Of a DNA stretch of 64,000 bases, positions 29,137 through 37,858 are shown piece after piece (positions within the stretch are counted from its first letter, which is position 1; each line of letters begins with the position of its first letter). Under the pieces are notes generated by a model. The model had not been told where the DNA came from. It was given only the letters and a program-made list of their open reading frames with translations, and searched no databases. A program made the translations under genes and the position numbers. This DNA comes from JBDTCS01 sp039923455 (GTDB lineage: Bacteria > Bacteroidota > Ignavibacteria > Palsa-1295), in assembly GCA_039923455.1 (NCBI GenBank), contig JBDTCS010000135.1:1-64000 (forward strand), read 5' to 3'.

Positions 29137-30186
29137 ATGGCAAATAAGGCCCAAAAAGCGATTCTTCTTTCGATCTTCGCCGTAGCAACCGTTCTTCTCA
29201 TTGCTAATGCTGCCCAAGCGCAATTTTGGCATGTATTGCCTCCGCTTGCGACGGAAAAAAGTCTGAATGCGAGCTTCTCCCAGGATGAAAAGCAGGTGTT
29301 CTATCTTGCAAAGTCCGAGGCAGGGATAGCAAATATCTATCGGATTCCGATCAAAGGTGGTGCACCGGTCGCTGTGACAACGTACACGAATGCACCGATC
29401 GTGCGTGCGTTCCATTTTACCAATCGTCCATACGTTGCCTACATGCAGGCCAAGACAAAAGAAGGCACCGACTATCACATTTATCGCGTCGCCGATGATG
29501 GAAAAGGCGGGCCTCTCGATCTAACGCCAACAGAACCGGGAGTAGAGAATATTATCATCGGGGCTTCGTACAATGGCATGTACATTTATTATACCTCGAA
29601 TAAGGAGAATCGCGGAAAGATAGATGTTTATCGCTACGACACGCAGCAATTCGTTTCTGAATTGGTTTTTCCGAACGATAAAGATTACCAAGTTCTGGCA
29701 TGGACACGTGACCACATGAAGTTGCTCGTCCTCGATCCTGGCCCGGGTTCGATCTCACTTTTTGATGTCGTCACCACTCAGCGTCAAAAGCTTGCGGATC
29801 CTTATGCGGGCGGAAAGTTCGATTGGGCAGTGCTTGATCCATCCGGCCATTCACTGTTCGTCCTCGAAACGATCTCCGGCTCGACAACCGAAAAACAATT
29901 GGATATTGCATCTACTGTTTGGAAGACGCTAGGAACGGTCGATCTTAAGAGCCTTGACTATTCTCCGAACGGAAAGTTTTTGCTTTCGAGCGATGGACAC
30001 AAGACCAGCGTGAAGGAGATAGCTACGCAAACAGAACTTGGACTTCCAAACGAAGCCGAGCACATAGCGATCGCACCGAAAGAAACCTTGGTGCTCTACA
30101 CTACAACGGACGCCGCAGGAGCAATGTCTTTACATCTTTATGATATCACGAAGAAGACGACACTTGATCTTGTTATAGTAAAGTAA
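29137..30186 (+). CDS. Exported WD40-like (TolB/PD40-type) beta-propeller protein
   Basis: 349 residues. The signal peptide is clear (AQKAILLSIFAVATVLLIANAAQA|QF). The mature part has six or so repeats of the PD40/TolB-propeller kind (ASFSQDEKQVFYLAKSEAG, IYRIPIKGGAPVAVT, YRYDTQQF, LDYSPNGKFLLSSDG). No catalytic motif is seen. It is not TolB itself, since the N-terminal domain is missing. It sits 72 bp upstream of murA on the same strand, so the two may be co-transcribed. Function is unknown; periplasmic location is inferred from the signal peptide. Confidence 0.75.
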   Translation: MANKAQKAILLSIFAVATVLLIANAAQAQFWHVLPPLATEKSLNASFSQDEKQVFYLAKSEAGIANIYRIPIKGGAPVAVTTYTNAPIVRAFHFTNRPYVAYMQAKTKEGTDYHIYRVADDGKGGPLDLTPTEPGVENIIIGASYNGMYIYYTSNKENRGKIDVYRYDTQQFVSELVFPNDKDYQVLAWTRDHMKLLVLDPGPGSISLFDVVTTQRQKLADPYAGGKFDWAVLDPSGHSLFVLETISGSTTEKQLDIASTVWKTLGTVDLKSLDYSPNGKFLLSSDGHKTSVKEIATQTELGLPNEAEHIAIAPKETLVLYTTTDAAGAMSLHLYDITKKTTLDLVIVK

Positions 30187-30258
30187 GTTAGAAAGAACTT
30201 GTAGTTTGCCAATTTTTCGTACCGCTCAACAGGTCATAATACATTCTTACCAATCTTG

Positions 30259-31578
30259 ATGGACGCATTCAGAGTTAAAGGAGGGAAGCCTCTTCACGGA
30301 ACCGTGCGCGTGAGCGGTACAAAGAATCTGATCTCGAAACTGATGGTCGCGTCGATGCTCGCCGACACTCCGAGCACATTCACAAATGTGCCTGTGCATC
30401 TGGGCGAGGTGGATATAACCGGTGATATCGCTCGGTCTCTCGGCTCCAAGATCGACTTCTCAAGCGATCATCACGGTACCATGTGTATCAACACTCCGAA
30501 GTTCGAGACTACCATCGTACCCAAGCGGTTCGCCGGTATGAATCGTATTCCGATCTTGATGCTCGGACCAATGCTACATCGTATGGGGACAGCCTCTGTG
30601 CCAATGCCGGGTGGAGATAACATCGGTAAACGTCCCGTTAATTTTCACATTGCGGCATTGCAAGAGATGGGCGCGATCGTGGAATACTCCGACGGATACT
30701 TCACGTGCACTGCCGAGAAACTTGTTGGCACTTCGCTTGTGCTACCGTTTCCATCGGTCGGTGCGACCGAGAATATCATGATGGCCGCTACACTCGCCGA
30801 GGGTACAACGATCATCGATAACGCAGCCGTTGAGCCTGAGATCGTCGAACTCATGAAATTCCTGCAAAAGATGGGGGCGATTATTTCGCTTGAAACAAAT
30901 CGACGCATTATCATCGAAGGTGTGAAGCGTTTAGCCGGAGCGGAGCAATTCGTGATGCCGGATCGGATCGAAGCAGCGAGCTTTGCATGTGCTGCGATCG
31001 CAACACGCGGAGATATCTTTGTCGAAGGTGCTCAGCAATCGACGATGATCACTTTTCTAAATGCGCTTCGTAAGGCCGGTGCAGATTTTGAAGTGAGCGA
31101 ATTCGGAATTCGTTTTTTCTATACCGGAAGATTAAAGCCACTCGCGATCGAAACCGATGTGCATCCCGGTTTCATGACCGATTGGCAGCAGCCGTGGGTG
31201 CTGATGATGACGCAGGCCGACGGAATGTCGGTGATCCATGAAACGGTGTATGAAGATCGTTTTGGGTATGTGAAGGAATTGCAAAAGATGGGTGCAAAGA
31301 TCGAGCTCTATAAATCTTGCCTCGGTGGAAATCCGTGCCGATTTAAAACACTTGTGCATCCTCACTCGGCCGTTATACTTGGACCAACCAAACTAAAGGG
31401 TGGCACCATTCATATTCCTGATCTTCGTGCAGGCTTTGTTTATCTTATTGCAGCTTCACTTGCTGAAGGCGAGAGCACCGTCCTCGGAATTCATCATGTC
31501 GAGCGCGGCTACGAGAAAATTCAAGATAAGCTTTTAGGACTCGGTGTTGATATCGAGAGAATACAAGTCGCGGATTAA
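30259..31578 (+). CDS. murA: UDP-N-acetylglucosamine 1-carboxyvinyltransferase (MurA) with Asp in place of the fosfomycin-target Cys
   Basis: First committed step of peptidoglycan precursor synthesis: transfer of enolpyruvate from PEP to UDP-GlcNAc in the cytoplasm. 439 residues from ATG 30259, a usual length. The substrate-binding Lys/Asn are in VSGTKNLISK and the phosphate-binding loop reads PGGDNIGKRPVNFH. In most MurA enzymes this loop is PGGCxIGxRP, with the Cys that fosfomycin alkylates; here Asp (about D120) replaces it, as in the mycobacterial and chlamydial enzymes. The conserved Asp of the other domain is in GFMTDWQQPW. Intrinsic fosfomycin insensitivity is a family-based inference. 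The C-terminal motif PDLRAGFVYLIAASLAEGES is typical. Confidence 0.94.
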   Translation: MDAFRVKGGKPLHGTVRVSGTKNLISKLMVASMLADTPSTFTNVPVHLGEVDITGDIARSLGSKIDFSSDHHGTMCINTPKFETTIVPKRFAGMNRIPILMLGPMLHRMGTASVPMPGGDNIGKRPVNFHIAALQEMGAIVEYSDGYFTCTAEKLVGTSLVLPFPSVGATENIMMAATLAEGTTIIDNAAVEPEIVELMKFLQKMGAIISLETNRRIIIEGVKRLAGAEQFVMPDRIEAASFACAAIATRGDIFVEGAQQSTMITFLNALRKAGADFEVSEFGIRFFYTGRLKPLAIETDVHPGFMTDWQQPWVLMMTQADGMSVIHETVYEDRFGYVKELQKMGAKIELYKSCLGGNPCRFKTLVHPHSAVILGPTKLKGGTIHIPDLRAGFVYLIAASLAEGESTVLGIHHVERGYEKIQDKLLGLGVDIERIQVAD

Positions 31579-31604
31579 TCTCATGCGAGCTAACTGCTTA
31601 CGAG

Positions 31605-32951
31605 TTACAATCGAATAAACCTTCCAATGGCGATTGATCCATTCGAACCCGTCGTCCGAACCGTGTACCAGCCGCTCGGGAGCGCATGCGTATCGAGTGC
31701 GAAGTTGGTTTTCCCTATCAACGTGTAGCGAAGCAGAACTCGCCCAAGTACATCCTGTACTTCCATTGTGCAGTTCGCTCCCAAACCTTGCCATGAAATA
31801 TTCGTTGTGTTTTCTGCCGGATTGTCTGATAGGTGCAGCACGAGATTGGGTTCCGAACGCAGCGTGTGAACACCACTCGGGACCTTTCCGATAAAGAGAC
31901 CTGCATCGGTTCCGACAGCAAGGGTGCCACTAGAAGTATCATGTTTGATCATCCAAATTTTTCCAACAAGCGGCTTGCGCGGAAAACCGGTTGAATCCCA
32001 AGTATGCCCTCCATCGAACGACTCCTCCACGAGTCCGCCTTTGCTGGAATCCGGCCCACCTTGCAAAAATATTCCCGTCCAGAGATGTTGTGGTAATCCA
32101 TTTTTTAACATGGCAGCATGTTGATCGATCTCGATCGCCCATGCATGTGGGTCAGGTGAGGGAAGCGTTGTCCAGTGTAAGCCATGATCTGTCGTCTCGA
32201 CGATAGAAGCTTCGTTCGATTTCCAGCGTGTTGCGATCGCGACTTGCGGCGAATATTTTGAATAGACTATCTTCGGAATTTCCGGCATAGTCGCAAGATC
32301 GGCAGGATAGACGGGAGCCCAATGGGCGCCTTCGTCGGACGATCGAGCGATCACACCATCGAGCGAACCGGCAAGCAGTACCTTCGAATTGTCCGGCGAA
32401 ACCGAGAGTGCGCAAAGTCCGACGCTGGTATCTGCGGGGCCAGTTTCTTGCCACGTTGCGCCATGATCGAGTGATCGATAGACGGGTCCCTGAAAATTCT
32501 GACCGTAATAGAGCGCGTCGGTTTTTTTGTGGTAAGTAAGATCCTCACCATCGATGCCCCCCGGATCGAGGACAACGCTCCAGTTTTTCCCACCATTCGT
32601 CGAACGAAACGCCTTTCGAGTCGAGACTGCGAGGACGACATTTGTGTCGGATTCGAGGCAGAGGATCTGGCCAATATTTGTGGAGACAAACTCTTCAAGG
32701 CCAGCACGGTAGTTTTGCCAGTAGAAGCCACCGTCGTCAGATCGCGAAATTCCTATAGAATCGGGGGAAGCCGCAAAGAGTATCCGGCCATGCGAAAGGG
32801 GATTGAATTCGACACAGGGGATCTCTGCCAAGTAGGTCTTCTGCCAGTGGTACGATTGAGCCTCGACCATCGAACCAGTCACGCTTAGGAAGCTGAGGAG
32901 CAATAGCCAAAGACGGAATATTTCTCCCAGTCGATTCGCACCCGGTAACAT
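31605..32951 (-). CDS. Secreted beta-propeller (BNR/Ycf48-like) protein with probable T9SS sorting domain
   Basis: About 448 residues from ATG 32951, which starts close to the signal peptide (FRLWLLLLSFLSVTGSMVEAQ); an in-frame start 12 codons earlier (32987) is possible. The body is built of propeller repeats with the signature RSxDGGxxWQ (SRSDDGGFYWQN, RSTNGGKNWSVV, YRSLDHGATWQET, ARSSDEGAHWAPV, ESFDGGHTWDST). The C-terminal 75 residues (NPAENTTNISW ... VQDVLGRVLLRY ... SGWYTVRTTG ... IGRFIRL) look like a T9SS sorting domain. It resembles the 9637 gene in architecture but is shorter. It is convergent with murA, 26 bp away. No enzymatic residues are seen. Confidence 0.82.
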   Translation of the reverse strand: MLPGANRLGEIFRLWLLLLSFLSVTGSMVEAQSYHWQKTYLAEIPCVEFNPLSHGRILFAASPDSIGISRSDDGGFYWQNYRAGLEEFVSTNIGQILCLESDTNVVLAVSTRKAFRSTNGGKNWSVVLDPGGIDGEDLTYHKKTDALYYGQNFQGPVYRSLDHGATWQETGPADTSVGLCALSVSPDNSKVLLAGSLDGVIARSSDEGAHWAPVYPADLATMPEIPKIVYSKYSPQVAIATRWKSNEASIVETTDHGLHWTTLPSPDPHAWAIEIDQHAAMLKNGLPQHLWTGIFLQGGPDSSKGGLVEESFDGGHTWDSTGFPRKPLVGKIWMIKHDTSSGTLAVGTDAGLFIGKVPSGVHTLRSEPNLVLHLSDNPAENTTNISWQGLGANCTMEVQDVLGRVLLRYTLIGKTNFALDTHALPSGWYTVRTTGSNGSIAIGRFIRL

Positions 32952-32987
32952 TGTCAGAAACGAGGACTTATTCGAGCGTTCAAACAT

Positions 32988-33352
32988 TGATAGTGTGGTT
33001 TATTCCATCGCTTCAATTTGCAGTAAGGTTACCGGTTGCAATTAGAAGCGATAGAACAAACCACTCGTTCCAGAGTAAGGGATTGCGGGAAGGCTCACCA
33101 TCGCCAAATTTTCCGCGTTGTTACGCTCTCAATGAGAGTTACCCACTTTTTGTTGTGTTGTTGTGTAACCGAAGCCAGGTTCGGGCAGTCAAAAAAAGAG
33201 GGTGCAGAATGCACCACAACAGATCCGTCTAGAGTATCTACAAAAGGCTGCTGGAAAAGGCTGCTGGACAATTCGTTCTGTTTTTCAGATAACATCTCCT
33301 TGTCATGATATCAGCTGCTACACATTCCAATTGAGTCAGAAGCTTTGGCGCA
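32988..33352. other. Intergenic region between divergent secreted-protein genes
   Basis: About 365 bp that should contain promoters for the propeller gene (minus) and the giant surface protein gene (plus). The only structure I see is a 13-bp perfect tandem repeat at 33242-33267 (AAAAGGCTGCTGG twice). The reading frame open across 33202-33430 supplies a signal-peptide-like N-terminus that may belong to the giant protein (see findings). Confidence 0.5.
33242..33267. repeat. 13-bp tandem duplication (two copies)
   Basis: The unit AAAAGGCTGCTGG occurs twice without a spacer, about 90 bp upstream of the giant surface-protein gene. It may be an incidental slippage product or a regulatory half-site pair; nothing further supports either. 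Confidence 0.7.
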
Positions 33353-36300
33353 TTGCATTCATTGTTTCTTTCTGTCTTCCTGCTTCTCGTGCTGGTGAGT
33401 GGCCGTCCACTCTTCGCGCAAGGCGGTATTCCATCCGATGTCCGATATTTCTTTATCGGATGGATGCCCGGCCTTATTCACGTGCCATATTTCAGTAATG
33501 TTACGGAGTCCTATTGGGTCCTTGTTGGATCCTATGCAGACAACAACGTTGTAACTATTTCCTACTTCGACGACAATGGTGTCGAGACGAGTGGCCCAAC
33601 GATGATCCTGAGTAAGGGTCGCGTGTGGCAGCAAGCGCTCGATCGCAATCACATGCGTCCGACGAAGCCCGGCGAAGTGCCGGAATTCAAAGCTGCACGT
33701 ATTCGTGCAAAATATCCTGTCAGCGTGCAGTGCTACAGCGAAGGCTCCGCCACCGGTGGAATGTTGCAGGCTATCCCGACTCCCGCACTGGGAAAAAAAT
33801 ATGTAGCCGCTGCTTGGGTAGACAACCCGATTCAGAGCAACCCGGGATTTATCAATCGTGATTCGGCAAGTTCCGAATTCATGGTTATCGCGCCGTATGA
33901 TCACACAACGGTGACATTCACACCTGCATCCACAACATGCGCGGGCATCATCGGTGTTAACTCCGGTCAAGGGGCAACAGGCACACCGCATCCGCAGACG
34001 GTTGTATTGCGTCGCGGGCAGATCTATTGGGTGCGCTCACACTCGATCGATCCATCGTATGATATGTCGGGTTCGTTGATTGTTTCGGATAAACCGGTTG
34101 CAGTTATCGCTGGCCACGAGCGCGCGCTGCTCGGTGATCCTTCGGGAATCTGGACAACACTCGATAACGACACACGCGATTTGATGATCGAGCAGATGAC
34201 ACCTGTCGAAGATTGGGAGTCGGAATATCCTTCAGCGCCTTTTGTGTCACCACCAAAAATCACCAGATTGCTCGTCAATGGTACGGGTGATATGTACAGA
34301 GTATATAGTGCAGATCCGAGCGGCAGCCAAGTGGATGCATGGATCGGTGGAAATATTTCGCCCTACACACTCGGGCTTTCGATGTACCAAAATCCTATTC
34401 CTCATTACGACAACGTGATCGCACCTGTCGATCTTGTTGCCCACGATGGGAAAAAGATTTATGTCGTGATGTATGATTATTTCCAAGGACAGCACGATTT
34501 TGATCCGGGTGAAAAGACGAAGGACAAGGGTCATGATTCGACGACTTCTTCCGGCAATGGCGGAGGACAAACGCTCGACGAAACAACCTACACGTGCCCG
34601 AACGAAATGAACGTCGTGCCTGCAAATCGCTGGCGCAAAGATGCGGTTTGGAAAGTGCCGAACAATTCGCACTACCGCGGTTATCAGTTCATCAACGTTA
34701 TTACCTATCGTGATTCGATCGCAAAGTTGTTCTTGAGCAAAAATGGAGCACCCGGTACACCACTTTCTTCCTGGCCGTATGTCGGTAGCTTCTCTATCCC
34801 GTTGCATCCGGAATATATCGCTGTTCGTGTCAAACTTCCGGCTGCAGATTATTCTATGACGGCGAACACCCCGTTTGTAGTCTATAGCTATGGTCGCACA
34901 GAGACGGAGTATAAAGACGGCTGGGGCTATGCTGCTCCGTGCGGACAAGCCTACGGTGCACACGACGAGAATAACAAGCCACGTATGGACGTCACACCTG
35001 ATTGTTCTTCGTGGGGTGTAAGAATCTATGACTCGCGTCCGGGTGATGATGGAATCGCGGACATTGTATTGCTCGATGATGCGCAAGGTATCTACGCGCG
35101 TCCGGGTCGCGTGAGCTATAACACTCGCTTGAACCCGACGGACCCGAACTTCGTCGCTGGCGATACTTCCGTATTGTTCCGTGTCGAGGTTATCAACCCA
35201 TTGTTAGATGCCTACGCTGCGATCTATACCGTGGATAAGGCCGGAAACGATACCGTGTTTGAGTTGCGCTACATCGCACCAAAGGTAACGTTTACTCCGA
35301 CAAGCACGAGCGCACTTATGACGACTGTTGGTGCAGATTCGGTTACTCGATTTGTATTCCACAACAATTCGATTAAGGGGGGAGCACCGATCGTAATCAC
35401 CGATGCCAACTTCAAGTTAACGGATCCGTCATTCAAGATCACCTCAACGGTGCCGAGTATCCCGGCAACTCTAAAAGGTGGCGATTCGATCGTTATAAAT
35501 GTAACATATACAGCGAGCGATACAGGAGTTGTGCATCTCGATAGTCTCTATCTGGTAACTGCGAATTGCTTCAATGATACTGTCGCAGTCATCGGCTCCG
35601 GCGCTACGCCGATCATCGAGGCAACCGATATTGATTTCGGTGCTGTGCTCGTTGATAGCACGAAGTGCAAAGTGCTTACGGTAAAGAATGTTGGAAATGC
35701 AAACCTGATCATCGACAAGAATTGGGTGCTGCACAATGTTACGGAGTTCACCTTCGGGGATTACGCAGTGCTTCCGATCACATTGCGTCCGGGCGCATCG
35801 ACAAAGCTTTCCTTCTGCTATACACCGCATAAGGTTGGCAATGACTCTACGAATCAGGATTGGGGTACCAATCTGCATGAACCATTCATGCACAAGAATA
35901 AAGATTTCTCTGTGCTGATCGGTCGTGCAGTCAAGCCTGGCGTGCTTTGGGATCGTCTCAAGCAACCGTACGCCGTCGTCTGCCAACGCTCCGACACTGT
36001 TCGTATCTGGCTCTATAATAACACCTCTTCACAAAACGGTGCAACCGAGCACGTGAAGACAGTGCTTATCGAAGGCGCAGATGCTGCACAGTTCACCATG
36101 TGGAGAAATCAGCTCAACCTGACTCCGCTCGGTAACTTTGATATGGCTGTCGGCGATAGCATTTGGGTAGATCTGATCTTCACTCCGGATCTTGCAAAGG
36201 GTTTTGCACAACGTCACGCAACGCTTACGGCATATAACGCGACGCAGTCGAGTCCGTATGTAGATATCAGCGCAAACGTTACGCATGCAAATCTGACAGG

Positions 36301-37708
36301 AAGTGTCACATCAATCAACTTCGGCGTAGTACAACCGGGTGTTGCTGTACCAATGCCATTGAAGATAACGAATTCGGGTGACGCTGATTTTACCGTCGTA
36401 ACAATGACGATGAGCGACCCAGTCACATTCGTAGCTACTGGGCTCAAAGTTGGCGATGTTATTCCGGCTGGTGCAAGTGTGAACGTGACCATCACAGGTA
36501 CGCTCGCTTCGAGTGGATCTGTTTCGGGAACACTTAGCATCACTGGTTCGGATAACTGCGCTTCGCTCAGTTTACCACTGACGATGGCGGCTGATTATGT
36601 TTCTGTACTCGGAACGGGCAATACCTTCCCCGAGACATTCATCAACTGCCGACACAGTGATGGAAGCGCCTACGCAACGAATAAGGGCACGCGAAATGTG
36701 AAGTTAGTGCAAGCGATTATCACTGGCGATGCCACGCATCCGAATGCGGATCAATTCGTCTTCGCAGACGGCTCGACAACCATGGTCGTCAATCGCATAT
36801 TGAAGCCAGGCGACACCGCAGTCTTCAATCTGAAGTTCTTGCCAACGAAGACCAAGAATCTTAGCGCAGTCATCGAGTACACGTGGGATACAGCATCTGT
36901 TCCTGGATTCACATGGACATCGGATGACTATCTATCGGGGCCTGGTGCAGCGCTCGCCGATACAATTAGCGCGTTGTCGGGCGATACCAAGCCATACAGC
37001 GTGAAGACCGGCGAAGTGTTTGATGTGCCGATACACTTGACGCATCGCATGCCGACAAACTCGGAAGCCGTTGGATACACGTTCGATGTGACATACAGAC
37101 AGGATCTCTTCCATCTCGTGAGTGTCAACGTACCTGCCGGTTATCATCTGATTGGCGGATCGGGGAATGCCACCGATGATGGAAATGGCAACGAGACTGT
37201 CTATATCAAGGCGCTCGGTGCGAATACGATCGACAATCTGGATGAAGTTGCAGTATTGCGTTTCCAACTTATGGTTGCGAAAGATTTGCATAGCGACTTC
37301 ACGGTTGCTCACGGCGCGTTCTTCGACAAGGATACCGTTGATTTGTGCTATGTTGCGACAGAGCAGATCCCGGGTAACTTCGTGCCGCAGGATCTTTGCG
37401 GGGATAGCACGATCCGTCATAAACTCCGTACCGGAGTCATTGATGGACAGATTACGCAAGTGAAGCCGAATCCGGCGACGACTGTTGCATCTATTGAGTA
37501 CGAGATCCGTCAACAGAACACACCTGTGACGATCGAACTCTATAACGTGCTTGGTGTAAAGATCCAAACCGTGCTCTCAAACGAGATGCATGAGATCGGA
37601 GCTTATCGGGCAAACATCGATGCAAGTGAGTTGCAGAACGGTACCTACACGGTGAAGTTTTCCACCCCGGGCGGTTCGATGAATCGGATGATCGTTGTCA
37701 GAAAGTGA
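33353..37708 (+). CDS. Giant surface protein: IgGFc-binding-like N-terminus, choice-of-anchor D modules, cohesin-like module, T9SS sorting domain
   Basis: 1451 residues from TTG 33353; the start is uncertain because the predicted signal peptide (LFLSVFLLLVLVSGRPLFAQ) lacks a basic N-region and an in-frame stop lies just upstream. Residues about 25-480 resemble the IgGFc-binding N-terminal domain (SEFMVIAPYDHTTVTFTP, GSLIVSDKPVAVIAGH). Several Ig-like modules of the choice-of-anchor D/ASH type follow (DIDFGAVLVDSTKCKVLTVKN; SINFGVVQPGVAVPMPLKIT). Residues about 1205-1350 look cohesin-like (DVPIHLTHRMP ... VAVLRFQLMV). The C-terminus (VKPNPATTVASIEYE ... LYNVLGVKIQTV ... NGTYTVKFSTPG) is a T9SS sorting domain. 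A role in adhesion or surface coating is inference. A strong terminator follows. Confidence 0.82.
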   Translation: MHSLFLSVFLLLVLVSGRPLFAQGGIPSDVRYFFIGWMPGLIHVPYFSNVTESYWVLVGSYADNNVVTISYFDDNGVETSGPTMILSKGRVWQQALDRNHMRPTKPGEVPEFKAARIRAKYPVSVQCYSEGSATGGMLQAIPTPALGKKYVAAAWVDNPIQSNPGFINRDSASSEFMVIAPYDHTTVTFTPASTTCAGIIGVNSGQGATGTPHPQTVVLRRGQIYWVRSHSIDPSYDMSGSLIVSDKPVAVIAGHERALLGDPSGIWTTLDNDTRDLMIEQMTPVEDWESEYPSAPFVSPPKITRLLVNGTGDMYRVYSADPSGSQVDAWIGGNISPYTLGLSMYQNPIPHYDNVIAPVDLVAHDGKKIYVVMYDYFQGQHDFDPGEKTKDKGHDSTTSSGNGGGQTLDETTYTCPNEMNVVPANRWRKDAVWKVPNNSHYRGYQFINVITYRDSIAKLFLSKNGAPGTPLSSWPYVGSFSIPLHPEYIAVRVKLPAADYSMTANTPFVVYSYGRTETEYKDGWGYAAPCGQAYGAHDENNKPRMDVTPDCSSWGVRIYDSRPGDDGIADIVLLDDAQGIYARPGRVSYNTRLNPTDPNFVAGDTSVLFRVEVINPLLDAYAAIYTVDKAGNDTVFELRYIAPKVTFTPTSTSALMTTVGADSVTRFVFHNNSIKGGAPIVITDANFKLTDPSFKITSTVPSIPATLKGGDSIVINVTYTASDTGVVHLDSLYLVTANCFNDTVAVIGSGATPIIEATDIDFGAVLVDSTKCKVLTVKNVGNANLIIDKNWVLHNVTEFTFGDYAVLPITLRPGASTKLSFCYTPHKVGNDSTNQDWGTNLHEPFMHKNKDFSVLIGRAVKPGVLWDRLKQPYAVVCQRSDTVRIWLYNNTSSQNGATEHVKTVLIEGADAAQFTMWRNQLNLTPLGNFDMAVGDSIWVDLIFTPDLAKGFAQRHATLTAYNATQSSPYVDISANVTHANLTGSVTSINFGVVQPGVAVPMPLKITNSGDADFTVVTMTMSDPVTFVATGLKVGDVIPAGASVNVTITGTLASSGSVSGTLSITGSDNCASLSLPLTMAADYVSVLGTGNTFPETFINCRHSDGSAYATNKGTRNVKLVQAIITGDATHPNADQFVFADGSTTMVVNRILKPGDTAVFNLKFLPTKTKNLSAVIEYTWDTASVPGFTWTSDDYLSGPGAALADTISALSGDTKPYSVKTGEVFDVPIHLTHRMPTNSEAVGYTFDVTYRQDLFHLVSVNVPAGYHLIGGSGNATDDGNGNETVYIKALGANTIDNLDEVAVLRFQLMVAKDLHSDFTVAHGAFFDKDTVDLCYVATEQIPGNFVPQDLCGDSTIRHKLRTGVIDGQITQVKPNPATTVASIEYEIRQQNTPVTIELYNVLGVKIQTVLSNEMHEIGAYRANIDASELQNGTYTVKFSTPGGSMNRMIVVRK

Positions 37709-37762
37709 TCGGACAACGTTCGGTAATTCCGACGAATCGTAGGAAATCGTAAGCAAATAATT

Positions 37763-37796
37763 ATCCCGTTGATCGAAAGATCGGCGGGATTTTTTT
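37763..37796 (+). terminator. Rho-independent terminator after the giant surface protein gene
   Basis: A 12-bp stem (ATCCCGTTGATC with GATCGGCGGGAT, two G-T pairs) capped by a GAAA tetraloop and followed by seven T residues, 55 bp after the stop. The T-tract begins a short 15-bp tandem repeat. Confidence 0.93.
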
Positions 37797-37828
37797 GGTG
37801 TAGATTTTTTTGGTGTAGATTTTTTTGG
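37789..37828. repeat. 15-bp tandem repeat built on the terminator T-tract (2.7 copies)
   Basis: The unit ATTTTTTTGGTGTAG occurs twice completely and once partially (ATTTTTTTGG). The first unit includes the U-tract of the terminator, so slippage has triplicated the T-tract. It lies between the terminator hairpin and the end of mtgA. Confidence 0.9.
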
Positions 37829-37858
37829 AACGAGGGATAGAGTCTTAACAAGCTGCGA

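Noticed and set aside
33202..33498. 98-codon + strand open frame over the start of the giant surface protein gene
   Set aside because: Only its middle looks like a signal peptide and the rest is out-of-frame giant-protein sequence; treated as evidence for a possible frameshift and not as a separate gene.
34247..35086. 279-codon minus-strand frame inside the giant surface protein gene
   Set aside because: Antisense shadow; Arg/Ile-rich low-complexity translation with no domain, while the forward frame has clear modules and a sorting domain.
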